From Candidatus Methanophagales archaeon (lineage in GTDB: Archaea > Halobacteriota > Syntropharchaeia > Alkanophagales > Methanospirareceae), in assembly GCA_003601795.1 (NCBI GenBank), contig PIXU01000152.1:1-5033 (forward strand): a stretch of 5,033 nucleotides of DNA, in the 5' to 3' direction. Shown here one piece after another: positions 1-5,033 of the stretch. Every line of letters begins with the position of its first letter. Positions within the stretch are counted from its first letter, which is position 1. A model generated the notes under the pieces. The model ran no database searches and had not been told where the DNA came from. It worked only from the letters and a program-made list of their open reading frames with translations. The translations under genes and the position numbers were made by a program.

Positions 1-474
1 ATAGATGTTCTGGCTGAGCTACTGGAGCATGGGATGATAGATGGCAGGGGTAAATTCCCGGGCGATGAGGGAAAGGAACTGAGGATAGCTGATGGCATCA
101 AGCTATTGGAGACTGATATAGACCAGTTGAACCTTGCGAAAACGGCTATTGCCGTTGGTGTAAGAGTATTGCTGGAGAAATATGGCATAAGTTTCGATGA
201 TATAGAACTGTTATTACTCGCAGGTGGATTCGTTAATTTCGCAAACACGGATAATGCGATACGTATAGGACTACTGCCACCAATCGCCCGGGAGAAGGTG
301 AAGAAGGTAGGTAATGCCGCACTGGAAGGCGCCAGGCAGGCTCTGGTCTCGAAGCGGAAGCGAAGCGAAGCGGAAGAGGTAGCGAAGCGGATAGAACATA
401 TAAAACTGGAAGAGGAACAGGATTTCATGGAGAAGTTCGTCAGTGAGTTATATTTCCAGAATTATCTTGAATGA
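1..474 (+). CDS. RACo/DUF4445-type ASKHA ATPase, C-terminal part (5' end outside window)
   Basis: The frame is open from base 1, so the ATG at 34 is internal and the gene starts upstream of the window. The visible 157 residues match the C-terminal ASKHA half of reductive activators of corrinoid proteins (RACo, DUF4445). Family-like segments, in order, are ADGIKLLETDIDQLNLAK, a glycine-rich nucleotide-binding stretch (LLLAGGFVNF), AIRIGLLPP, VGNAALEGA and a charged C-terminal helix ending near SELYFQNYLE. Known members are cytoplasmic and use ATP to drive electron transfer from an N-terminal 2Fe-2S domain to the cobalt of corrinoid methyl carriers. That ferredoxin-like domain would lie outside the window and cannot be checked. 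The substrate protein is unknown because no corrinoid protein or methyltransferase is visible here. The DNA at 354-391 is rich in GAAGCG-like units, but the encoded residues fit the usual charged helix. Family assignment is fairly sure; the exact partner is not. Confidence 0.82.
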   Translation: MDVLAELLEHGMIDGRGKFPGDEGKELRIADGIKLLETDIDQLNLAKTAIAVGVRVLLEKYGISFDDIELLLLAGGFVNFANTDNAIRIGLLPPIAREKVKKVGNAALEGARQALVSKRKRSEAEEVAKRIEHIKLEEEQDFMEKFVSELYFQNYLE

Positions 475-600
475 GAATGAAAATGAGAATGAGACCGATG
501 TGGAAAAGCAAAGCGAAGGATGATTAAAGATGGAGAAGTTCGACCAGAGGGATGTATATGCGAACCATGTTCTGATATACCGCCAAATTGGAATGATATA

Positions 601-658
601 CGAACTAAGTTCGGATATAAGATGTTATACAATATTGCACCTCAATATAATGCACATC
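601..658. other. Intergenic hairpins and TATA-like element upstream of the HEAT-protein operon
   Basis: Two small inverted repeats lie side by side. CGAAC/GTTCG (601-605 and 609-613) has a 3-nt loop. A second has an outer stem GATGT/ACATC (621-625, 654-658) and an inner stem ATATTG/CAATAT (632-637, 643-648) around a 5-nt loop. The segment GATATAAG (614-621) between them resembles an archaeal TATA box. A start of transcription about 25 nt downstream would leave a leader of roughly 35-40 nt carrying the ribosome binding site at 670-675. The sequence is seen directly; the promoter or operator role is inferred. Confidence 0.35.
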
Positions 659-669
659 TTTAGATGAAT

Positions 670-675
670 GAGGAG
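670..675 (+). promoter_or_regulatory. Shine-Dalgarno site for the HEAT-repeat gene
   Basis: GAGGAG ends 6 nt before the ATG at 682. It supports that start over the overlapping ATG at 678, which is in another frame. Confidence 0.75.
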
Positions 676-681
676 ATATGA

Positions 682-2151
682 ATGGCAAACAAGAGAGCAT
701 TTAAGTCAGATGTAAGTTTCCTGGAGAAAATCTCCATGGGTGCGATCGGCACTATCGCCGTGTTCAATAACTTGAGAGAACAAGGACACACTCCTATTGA
801 GCTCGAACGAGGTTCAAGGAGTTTTAAAATTTGGAAAGACATCAAGATTAAGCGTATTAGGGTACCTGATATTCTTTGCGTAGCTTGTGGGAAATGTGTT
901 GAATGCAGGACAAAGACCAAGCTTGAAATCTCTATGTCTCATTCCCAAGCAGACCCAGAGCGAGGATGGGATTATGGTTTAGATGACAATGATCTTGTGG
1001 CGTTTGTGGTTTGCAGTAAGACAGGAGATAAACCTATAGATTGGCAAGTAAGCAGCCCCATTCAATATGTTTCAGTTAAAGACCTACGATTAGCTTATGA
1101 AGGTGGGCGTGCTACTTTGACTCAGCCAAAGGGAGCAGAAGAAGGTTTTGAAATGAGAATAATTTGGCCTGCAGCTATCGCTAATGCGCCCGGTGTCGTC
1201 ACATCGGTTAGCCGAGAACGATTACAATATCGAAGGGAATTTGACGGAAGGATTATAACTTTGAGGCTTTCGAAAAGAGGGCAGGTTATGGTGCCTTTGG
1301 TTAAGGAAGGCGAAAGAGTTGGTAAGAATCAGATCATTGCCTCTGTAGTTCCTGTTAGTTTAATCTTTCCCTGTGATAAGTCAGCTTCTGAAGACTATTA
1401 TATTGAACTACTCTCAAGTACATCGCTAAGCAAGAGATATACTGCGGCCAAAGCACTTGCTTTCTTTACCTCACCTCAAATTGCTAACTCTCTTGTTGAT
1501 AAACTCAACGATTCCCGAGAGCATATTTACGTAAGGCTTGAAGCTGCTGCAAGTCTCGCACGTCAAGATGATATTCGTGGGTACGATTTTATTAAGCGGT
1601 GTTTAAGCAATGAATATCTGCAAAACAGGTTAGAAGCTGTTATCGTATTAGGAGAAATTGATAAAGACGTTTCGTGCCAGATCTTAATAGACACTCTTTT
1701 GGATAAGGAGCAACACCCAGAAATACGTGCTGGAGCTGCTTGGGCTCTTGGAGAGCTACGTAAGAAGGAAGCTATAGATGCTCTCATTGAGAGCTTTGCT
1801 GCTATCGAAGAGAATATCCGTATCGAAGCTGCTAGAGCATTGGCTAAACTTGCCCGGCACTTCACTCCTGAGGTAATCAATAAGTTTCCAGAAATTGATC
1901 ATTCGAAGAGGCCAGGTATTTCATGGGCATTGAGTAAAGCAGGAAAGTTTAGCATTGATGATATGTTAGGCCTTTTAACCGATGAGGATGCTCGCCAGTG
2001 GGTTGCCTATATTATTGGCACACAAGATCCACAGGGATATATCCATGAAATAGAAAAACTGAAAGAGAGAGACCAAGAAGTTTACTTTGCCGTAACCGTA
2101 TTATGGAAAATAATGACCAGTTGGATTTGGGGATTGGAGGAATACGGATGA
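682..2151 (+). CDS. Candidate PD-(D/E)XK nuclease with C-terminal HEAT repeats, partner of the adjacent DNA methyltransferase
   Basis: This 489-residue protein has no signal peptide or membrane segment and is probably cytoplasmic. Residues 10-85 read as helix, strand, strand, strand: a helix with FLEKISMGAIGTIAVFNNL, ELERGSRSFKIW, then VPD (61-63) and E74-C-R76-T-K78 followed by LEISMSHS. Spacing and order suggest a PD-(D/E)XK nuclease core with D63 and E74 as metal ligands and R76 or K78 in the lysine role; this is an inference. Cysteines 66, 69, 72 and 75 form CxxCxxCxxC inside the same hairpin. Residues 95-235 look mainly beta, including WDYGLDDNDLVAF. Residues 245-480 hold about seven HEAT-like helical repeats, such as IRLEAAASLA-type units (VRLEAAASLARQ, IRAGAAWALGEL, IRIEAARALAKL). 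The stop overlaps the methyltransferase start (ATGA), so the two are co-translated and probably act together in restriction-modification. HEAT repeats are clear; the nuclease call is moderate. It could instead be a non-catalytic accessory subunit. Confidence 0.7.
   Translation: MANKRAFKSDVSFLEKISMGAIGTIAVFNNLREQGHTPIELERGSRSFKIWKDIKIKRIRVPDILCVACGKCVECRTKTKLEISMSHSQADPERGWDYGLDDNDLVAFVVCSKTGDKPIDWQVSSPIQYVSVKDLRLAYEGGRATLTQPKGAEEGFEMRIIWPAAIANAPGVVTSVSRERLQYRREFDGRIITLRLSKRGQVMVPLVKEGERVGKNQIIASVVPVSLIFPCDKSASEDYYIELLSSTSLSKRYTAAKALAFFTSPQIANSLVDKLNDSREHIYVRLEAAASLARQDDIRGYDFIKRCLSNEYLQNRLEAVIVLGEIDKDVSCQILIDTLLDKEQHPEIRAGAAWALGELRKKEAIDALIESFAAIEENIRIEAARALAKLARHFTPEVINKFPEIDHSKRPGISWALSKAGKFSIDDMLGLLTDEDARQWVAYIIGTQDPQGYIHEIEKLKERDQEVYFAVTVLWKIMTSWIWGLEEYG
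2136..2140 (+). promoter_or_regulatory. Shine-Dalgarno site selecting the methyltransferase start at 2148
   Basis: GGAGG lies 7 nt before the ATG at 2148, inside the end of the HEAT gene. It favours that start over the in-frame ATG at 2103, which would add 15 residues unlike the family and a long overlap. Confidence 0.7.
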
Positions 2152-3155
2152 AACTCCTGCCAAAGCCTTTATATAGGACACATTTTGGTGAAGCTTATGT
2201 AGGTGATGCCTTAGATTTGCTTAAATGCTTACCAGATGAGTCAATAGATCTTGTCATAACTTCGCCACCTTTTGCATTACAACGTCAAAAAGAATACGGT
2301 AATGTAGATCAAGACGAATATGTAGATTGGCTTTTATCATTTACTATTGAAGTGAAACGAGTCTTAAAGAATACAGGTAGTTTTGTACTTGATCTTGGAG
2401 GCGCTTATCGTAAAGGAAGACCTGTTCGCTCACTCTATAACTACAGAATTCTTATAAGACTTTGTGATGAACAAGGATGGAACTTAGCAGAAGAGTTCTT
2501 CTGGTTCAATCCTTCTAAGCTACCCTCTCCGATAGAATGGGTAAATAAGCGCAAAATTCGTGTTAAAGATGCTGTTAATACTATCTGGTGGTTAGCAAAA
2601 ACAGATTTTCCGAAGGCAGATGTTACTAAGGTATTAGTTCCTTATTCTGAAAGGATGAAGCTTCTACTTCGGAATAGCGAAAAATACTATTCACCTAAAA
2701 GAAGACCTTCTGGTCATGATATAAGTGTCCGTTTCAGTGAGGATAAAGGTGGGGCAATTCCTCCGAATCTACTTCAAATACCAAATACCGAGAGTAATTC
2801 GCAATACTTGAGATACTGTAAAATTGTGGGTATCAAACCACATCCAGCAAGGTTCCCACAAAAACTTCCTGAATTTTTCATAAAATTATTGACTGATATT
2901 GGAGATATAGTTTTAGATATCTTTGCTGGCTCAAATACTACGGGTGCAGCGGCTGAAAGTCTGAACCGTAGATGGATTGCTTTCGAGATTGATCAAACTT
3001 ATCTTGCTGCATCAGCCTTTCGATTCCTTGATAATAAGATAGAAAATATAGCTGGGATGTTATATGAAAAACTCAGTTCTGAGAAAGTAATTGAGACAAT
3101 AGCTATACCCCAAGTAACTCAACTTCAACTCATGGAAGAAAGGGAAAGAATATGA
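2148..3155 (+). CDS. Site-specific DNA methyltransferase, M.PvuII-like, probably cytosine-N4
   Basis: The 335-residue product is a complete beta-class amino-methyltransferase. It transfers a methyl group from S-adenosylmethionine to an exocyclic amino group in DNA. Motif IV, TSPPF (38-42), comes first, the likely target-recognition part lies in the middle, HPARFP (232-237) fits motif X, and the SAM-binding motif I, FAGSNTTG (259-266), is C-terminal. SPPF rather than DPPY favours N4-cytosine. The runs SPPFAL, KEYGNV, FFWFNPSKLPSPIEWVNKRK and KDAVNTIWWLAKT recall M.PvuII as I remember it, which modifies CAGCTG; the specificity here is not shown. The start at 2148 is chosen because of the GGAGG site and the 4-nt ATGA overlap with the HEAT gene, which implies translational coupling. 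No PvuII-type endonuclease or controller gene is adjacent, so the HEAT protein is the likely partner. All motifs are intact, so the enzyme is probably active. Confidence 0.92.
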   Translation: MKLLPKPLYRTHFGEAYVGDALDLLKCLPDESIDLVITSPPFALQRQKEYGNVDQDEYVDWLLSFTIEVKRVLKNTGSFVLDLGGAYRKGRPVRSLYNYRILIRLCDEQGWNLAEEFFWFNPSKLPSPIEWVNKRKIRVKDAVNTIWWLAKTDFPKADVTKVLVPYSERMKLLLRNSEKYYSPKRRPSGHDISVRFSEDKGGAIPPNLLQIPNTESNSQYLRYCKIVGIKPHPARFPQKLPEFFIKLLTDIGDIVLDIFAGSNTTGAAAESLNRRWIAFEIDQTYLAASAFRFLDNKIENIAGMLYEKLSSEKVIETIAIPQVTQLQLMEERERI

Positions 3156-3203
3156 AACAGGTAGTTCATAATTTCGATAGAAGTTGGAAAAGAGCGCAAC
3201 ATC

Positions 3204-3298
3204 GTATAACGCAGCATATACGCTGCGGGCTAACGCCCTTGCCCTTTGGGACATTGCTCCCTCCGGTCGCAACGTCGTATATGCTGGGAACGTTATCA
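3204..3298. repeat. attC-like imperfect palindrome after the R-M operon
   Basis: An outer pair ATAACG (3206-3211) / CGTTAT (3291-3296) is followed inward by a perfect 11-bp pair CAGCATATACG (3212-3222) / CGTATATGCTG (3276-3286), then TGCG/CGCA (3224-3227, 3268-3271). The 3' arm carries unpaired extra bases (GGAA at 3287-3290, ACGT at 3272-3275). The centre folds into two mini-hairpins, GGGC/GCCC (3227-3238) and GGGA/TCCC (3248-3261). Integron attC sites have this layout: outer boxes ending in AAC and starting with GTT, one-sided extrahelical bases, a variable centre, and a position just behind the cassette gene. The outer boxes GTATAAC and GTTATCA fit the RYYYAAC/GTTRRRY consensus only imperfectly. 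It may instead be a dispersed structured repeat, and it could also act as a transcription end signal. Confidence 0.5.
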
Positions 3299-3322
3299 CC
3301 AATTGTTGCATCCATTTATCCT

Positions 3323-3388
3323 GCGGACAAAAAAGATTTCCGCTTAAACCCTTACAGGGTTTTCTGGGTCAACGGGACAGAGCCCCGT
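3323..3388. repeat. Run of three small stem-loops
   Basis: Three inverted repeats follow one another: GCGGA/TCCGC (3323-3327, 3339-3343), a perfect 7-bp AAACCCT/AGGGTTT with a 3-nt loop (3346-3352, 3356-3362), and ACGGG/CCCGT (3372-3376, 3384-3388). An A/T-rich stretch (3393-3408) follows. They could be a terminator region for the operon, part of a small RNA, or remains of a mobile element; the sequence does not decide. The rest of the non-coding stretch from 3299 to 3410 shows nothing else that I recognise. Confidence 0.35.
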
Positions 3389-3414
3389 CGCTGATAAAAA
3401 TAAAAAGAACAGTG

Positions 3415-3859
3415 TCAGGATAGTTTCAACGCTGCCCGCTTTTCCTTCGCCCTGACCAGCTTGTACAGGTCAGAGAGGCATATTCCTCCAATTCGCGCTC
3501 TATCGTCTCCACTGAGACCTCAAGCTTGTATTCTTCCTTGAGGAACGCTGCTACGTCTTTGAGTATGGGGCGGGGGTGATCCATGATATACTTCACTATC
3601 CCCTGAGCATTCGCTTTTTTATCTTCTTCTTTCGTCCTCTCTTCTTTTCTTCCCGCGGAAAATCACCATTTAGTTCTCAAACCTATCTCTGATGTTCCTG
3701 ACCTGCCTATCCGTGTAATTGGTGACGGCAGCAACTGTTTTCTGTGGAACGCCGTTGAATAGCAAGAACAGAACCGCCACACAGCGTATCAACCGAGAAG
3801 AGAGATGCGATTCCAAAAACCCGCCGCACCAAGTCCATAATCATTTCTTTTGTGTTCAT
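3415..3859 (-). pseudogene. Frameshifted helix-turn-helix protein, transposase N-terminus-like
   Basis: No long open frame exists, but joining five segments read leftward gives one continuous protein sense. They are: MNTKEMIMDLVRRVFGI; RLIRCVAVLFLLFNGVPQKT continuing to TNYTDRQVRNIRDRFEN; GDFPREEKKRGRKKKIKK; ANAQGIVKYIMDHPRPILKD continuing to SVETIERELEEY; and CLSDLYKLVRAKEKRAALKL. Breaks fall near 3800, at about 3670, in the T6 run at 3615-3620 and near 3480. Three of them need one missing base; the first needs one extra or two missing. The joined product of about 150 residues has a helix-turn-helix (NGVPQKTVAAVTNYTDRQVR), a basic linker and a second helical DNA-binding-like part. This resembles the N-terminal half of IS630-type transposases. 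No DDE catalytic domain follows, so it would be a fragment or a stand-alone DNA-binding protein. Broken gene: confident. Family: tentative. Confidence 0.65.
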
Positions 3860-3860
3860 A

Positions 3861-3890
3861 CCCACTATATTGGAAGTGGGGGTATTTAAA
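3861..3890 (-). promoter_or_regulatory. TATA box and hairpin upstream of the HTH pseudogene
   Basis: Read on the minus strand, CTTTAAATA (plus 3883-3891) matches an archaeal TATA box about 24-31 nt before the ATG at 3859, which fits a leaderless transcript. Between them is CCCACT/AGTGGG (3861-3866, 3875-3880), a 6-bp inverted repeat with an 8-nt loop that could be an operator. The elements are seen; their functions are inferred. Confidence 0.45.
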
Positions 3891-3933
3891 GATAGCGATA
3901 AGTTACGACACTTCTCTCTTAAATTTCTAAGTT

Positions 3934-3965
3934 AAAACCTGAAATGAATTTTGTCAGGGGTTTTT
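3934..3965 (+). terminator. Stem-loop followed by a T run between divergent genes
   Basis: AAAACC (3934-3939) pairs with GGTTTT (3959-3964), and the adjacent TGA (3940-3942) pairs with TCA (3954-3956) across a GG bulge. The 3' arm runs straight into T5 (3961-3965). The shape resembles a terminator, but it lies between two divergently oriented genes with no gene obviously ending here, so it may be chance or an element end. Confidence 0.22.
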
Positions 3966-3996
3966 GGGATTGAAACAATTGATGTTATGAAAAACC

Positions 3997-4039
3997 TTTT
4001 TATACGGAGAGAACAAAAATGAGAAGTAATTTTAATATA
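3997..4039 (+). promoter_or_regulatory. Candidate TATA boxes for the ATPase gene
   Basis: Two archaeal TATA-like elements lie upstream of the ATG at 4062. TTTTTATA (about 3997-4004) would give a leader of about 35 nt. TTTTAATATA (about 4030-4039) would start transcription at or next to the ATG, giving a leaderless message. No strong Shine-Dalgarno site precedes the ATG, which favours the second. Confidence 0.4.
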
Positions 4040-4049
4040 GTTGAATTAC

Positions 4050-4061
4050 AAGTATATACTT
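4050..4061. promoter_or_regulatory. 12-bp perfect palindrome abutting the ATPase start codon
   Basis: AAGTATATACTT is its own reverse complement and ends exactly one base before the ATG at 4062. If transcription starts near here, a dimeric repressor bound at this site would block initiation. The palindrome is seen; the operator role is inferred. Confidence 0.35.
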
Positions 4062-5033
4062 ATGCTTCAAAATCAAAGATTTGTTGATAGGGCAAAGGAA
4101 TTAGAATTTCTGGAAAGGCACTTCAAAAGTGAGGGAGCTGAATTTATCGTGCTCTACGGTAGACGCAGGGTGGGCAAAACAGAACTTCTGAATAGGTTCA
4201 CCCACGGCAAGAAACACATTTATTTCCTCGCTCGGCGAGAATCAGAAGCAGAGACATTTAACAGGCTTTCTATGGCTCTGTTTAAGATGTTCCACGACGA
4301 GCTCCTGCTATCAAGACCTCTTTCCTCACTCGATTCTTTCTTTGAATATTTATACGAGAAAGCGAAAGAAGAAAGGATAGTTCTGGTCATAGATGAGTTC
4401 CCCATGCTTATAGCGAGATTTCGAGGGCTGACCTCTGTTCTCCAGGACCTGGGATAATAAGCTGCGGTTCTCAAAGATATTCCTTATCCTTTGCGGCTCG
4501 AGCATAGGCATGATGGAAACAGAGGTGCTGGGCTATCGGTCACCGCTTTACGGGAGAAGGACAGGGCAGTGGAAAGTAGAGCCTCTGAACTTCTTTGACC
4601 TCGCTGAACTTTTCCCCAACTATTCTGTCGAAGAAGTAGTGAAGGTATATTCTGCACTTGATGCTATTCCCGGCTATCTTGTTAAGTTTGACCCCGATGT
4701 TTCGGTAGAAAAGAACATAGAGGAGAAGATATTTAGAAAGGGTGAATTTCTCAACCTCGAACCTGAGTTTCTGCTGAGGGAGGAACTGCGAGACCCCTCC
4801 AACTATATGAGTATCCTGCGCACGATAGCTGCCGGGAGTTCGACTTTCAACGAGATATGCAATTCCACAAGACTTGACAAATCTATCGTGTCTAAATATT
4901 TAACCGTCCTTGAGAACTTACACCTCGTAGAGAAGACTTTTCCGGTTATTACAACAGGTAAAGCGAGACTGAAAGGTAAAGGTTCATACCGAATAAAAGA
5001 TAACTTCTTCAATTTCTGGTTTCGCTATGTATA
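4062..5033 (+). pseudogene. AAA-type ATPase with DUF234-like winged-helix C-terminus, frameshifted and cut by window end
   Basis: The first segment (129 residues) starts MLQNQRFVDRAKELEFLERH and carries Walker A, GRRRVGKT (33-40), and Walker B, VLVIDEF (107-113). It runs into a stop at 4455 just after LQD. A second frame takes over at TGG (4450) with WDNKLRFSKIFLILCGSS, the PLYGRRTGQWKV arginine motif, a linker, and a winged-helix region (FNEICNSTRLDKSIVSKYL) leading to FFNFWFRYV, and is open to the window edge. The join needs one extra base or, more in line with family spacing (LQ-x-x-WD), two missing bases near 4449. This order matches the archaeal ATPase/DUF234 family of about 450 residues, cytoplasmic and of unknown function, often near mobile DNA. 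About 323 residues are visible. The ATG at 4062 is preferred to the in-frame TTG at 4041, because family members begin close to the VDR-x-KEL motif. It is inactive if the frameshift is real. Confidence 0.8.

Larger units (their letters stand above)
3411..3912. mobile_element. Possible remnant of a small insertion element with AGTGTC ends
   Basis: AGTGTC begins at 3411 on the plus strand and also begins, on the minus strand, at 3912 (plus GACACT). These would be short terminal inverted repeats bounding about 500 bp. The pseudogene's last stop codon falls inside the left end, as is common in compact insertion elements. Beyond the first six bases the ends match poorly, and I see no clear target duplication. 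Boundaries and identity are tentative. Confidence 0.28.

Noticed and set aside
354..391. GAAGCG-type microsatellite in the RACo fragment
   Set aside because: The encoded residues (KRKRSEAEEVAKR) match the usual charged helix of the family, so the DNA repetition is codon choice rather than an inserted repeat.
520..663. 47-codon frame (520-663), overlapping a 45-codon frame (530-667), between the RACo fragment and the HEAT gene
   Set aside because: The two compete in different frames, both cover the hairpins and the TATA-like element, neither has a clear ribosome binding site, and neither product is recognisable.
660..920. Minus-strand open frame opposite the HEAT gene start
   Set aside because: It is antisense to a well-supported gene and has no domain or start signal. 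The same applies to the minus-strand frames at 1563-1880, 3060-3311, 4220-4474 and 4803-5012.
2103..2147. Longer methyltransferase start at the ATG at 2103
   Set aside because: It would add 15 residues unlike the family inside the HEAT gene, whereas the ATG at 2148 has GGAGG at proper spacing and a 4-nt overlap.
3152..3394. 80-residue frame starting with an ATGA overlap at the end of the methyltransferase gene
   Set aside because: The overlap is tempting, but after about 16 residues the frame runs straight through the attC-like palindrome and the hairpins. The product has no recognisable domain and low-complexity proline-rich content. The overlapping frame at 3184-3423 is rejected for the same reason.
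1..5033. CRISPR array, tRNA, rRNA, or the M.PvuII target CAGCTG as a clue to specificity
   Set aside because: By eye I see no regularly spaced direct repeats and no tRNA-like fold. I found no CAGCTG, but only about one is expected by chance in 5 kb, so its absence says nothing.

Overview
The window looks like a piece of an archaeal genome, probably from a methanogen or ANME-type euryarchaeon. The reasons are an archaeal ATPase/DUF234-type protein, a RACo-like corrinoid-activator fragment, TATA-box-like elements placed for leaderless or short-leader starts, and Shine-Dalgarno-led operon genes. No rRNA, tRNA or other taxonomic marker is present, so this assignment is an inference.

Layout, left to right. 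(1) 1-474, plus strand: the C-terminal end of a RACo/DUF4445-type ASKHA ATPase that begins outside the window. (2) 475-681: a short intergenic region with small hairpins, a TATA-like element and a good ribosome binding site. (3) 682-3155: a tight two-gene operon joined by an ATGA start/stop overlap. The first gene encodes a 489-residue protein with a candidate PD-(D/E)XK nuclease core containing a CxxCxxCxxC cluster, followed by a HEAT-repeat tail. The second encodes an M.PvuII-like beta-class DNA methyltransferase, probably cytosine-N4. Together they look like a restriction-modification system with an unusual nuclease partner. (4) 3204-3298: a 95-bp imperfect palindrome that resembles an integron attC site in layout, just after the operon, then a run of three small hairpins (3323-3388). 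(5) 3411-3912, minus strand: a decayed element holding a helix-turn-helix (transposase N-terminus-like) pseudogene broken by four frameshifts. (6) 4062 to the window end, plus strand: an AAA-type ATPase with a C-terminal winged helix (DUF234 architecture), broken by one frameshift and cut by the window edge.

How it fits together. The intact operon sits between a chromosomal metabolic gene and a stretch of broken, mobile-looking genes, as expected of a defence or accessory locus. The nuclease-like gene precedes the methyltransferase, no controller (C) protein is seen, and no separate small PvuII-like endonuclease gene is present. The HEAT protein is therefore the best candidate for the restriction or partner subunit. 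The frameshifts are confined to the right-hand 1.6 kb, which means either real decay or local assembly error.
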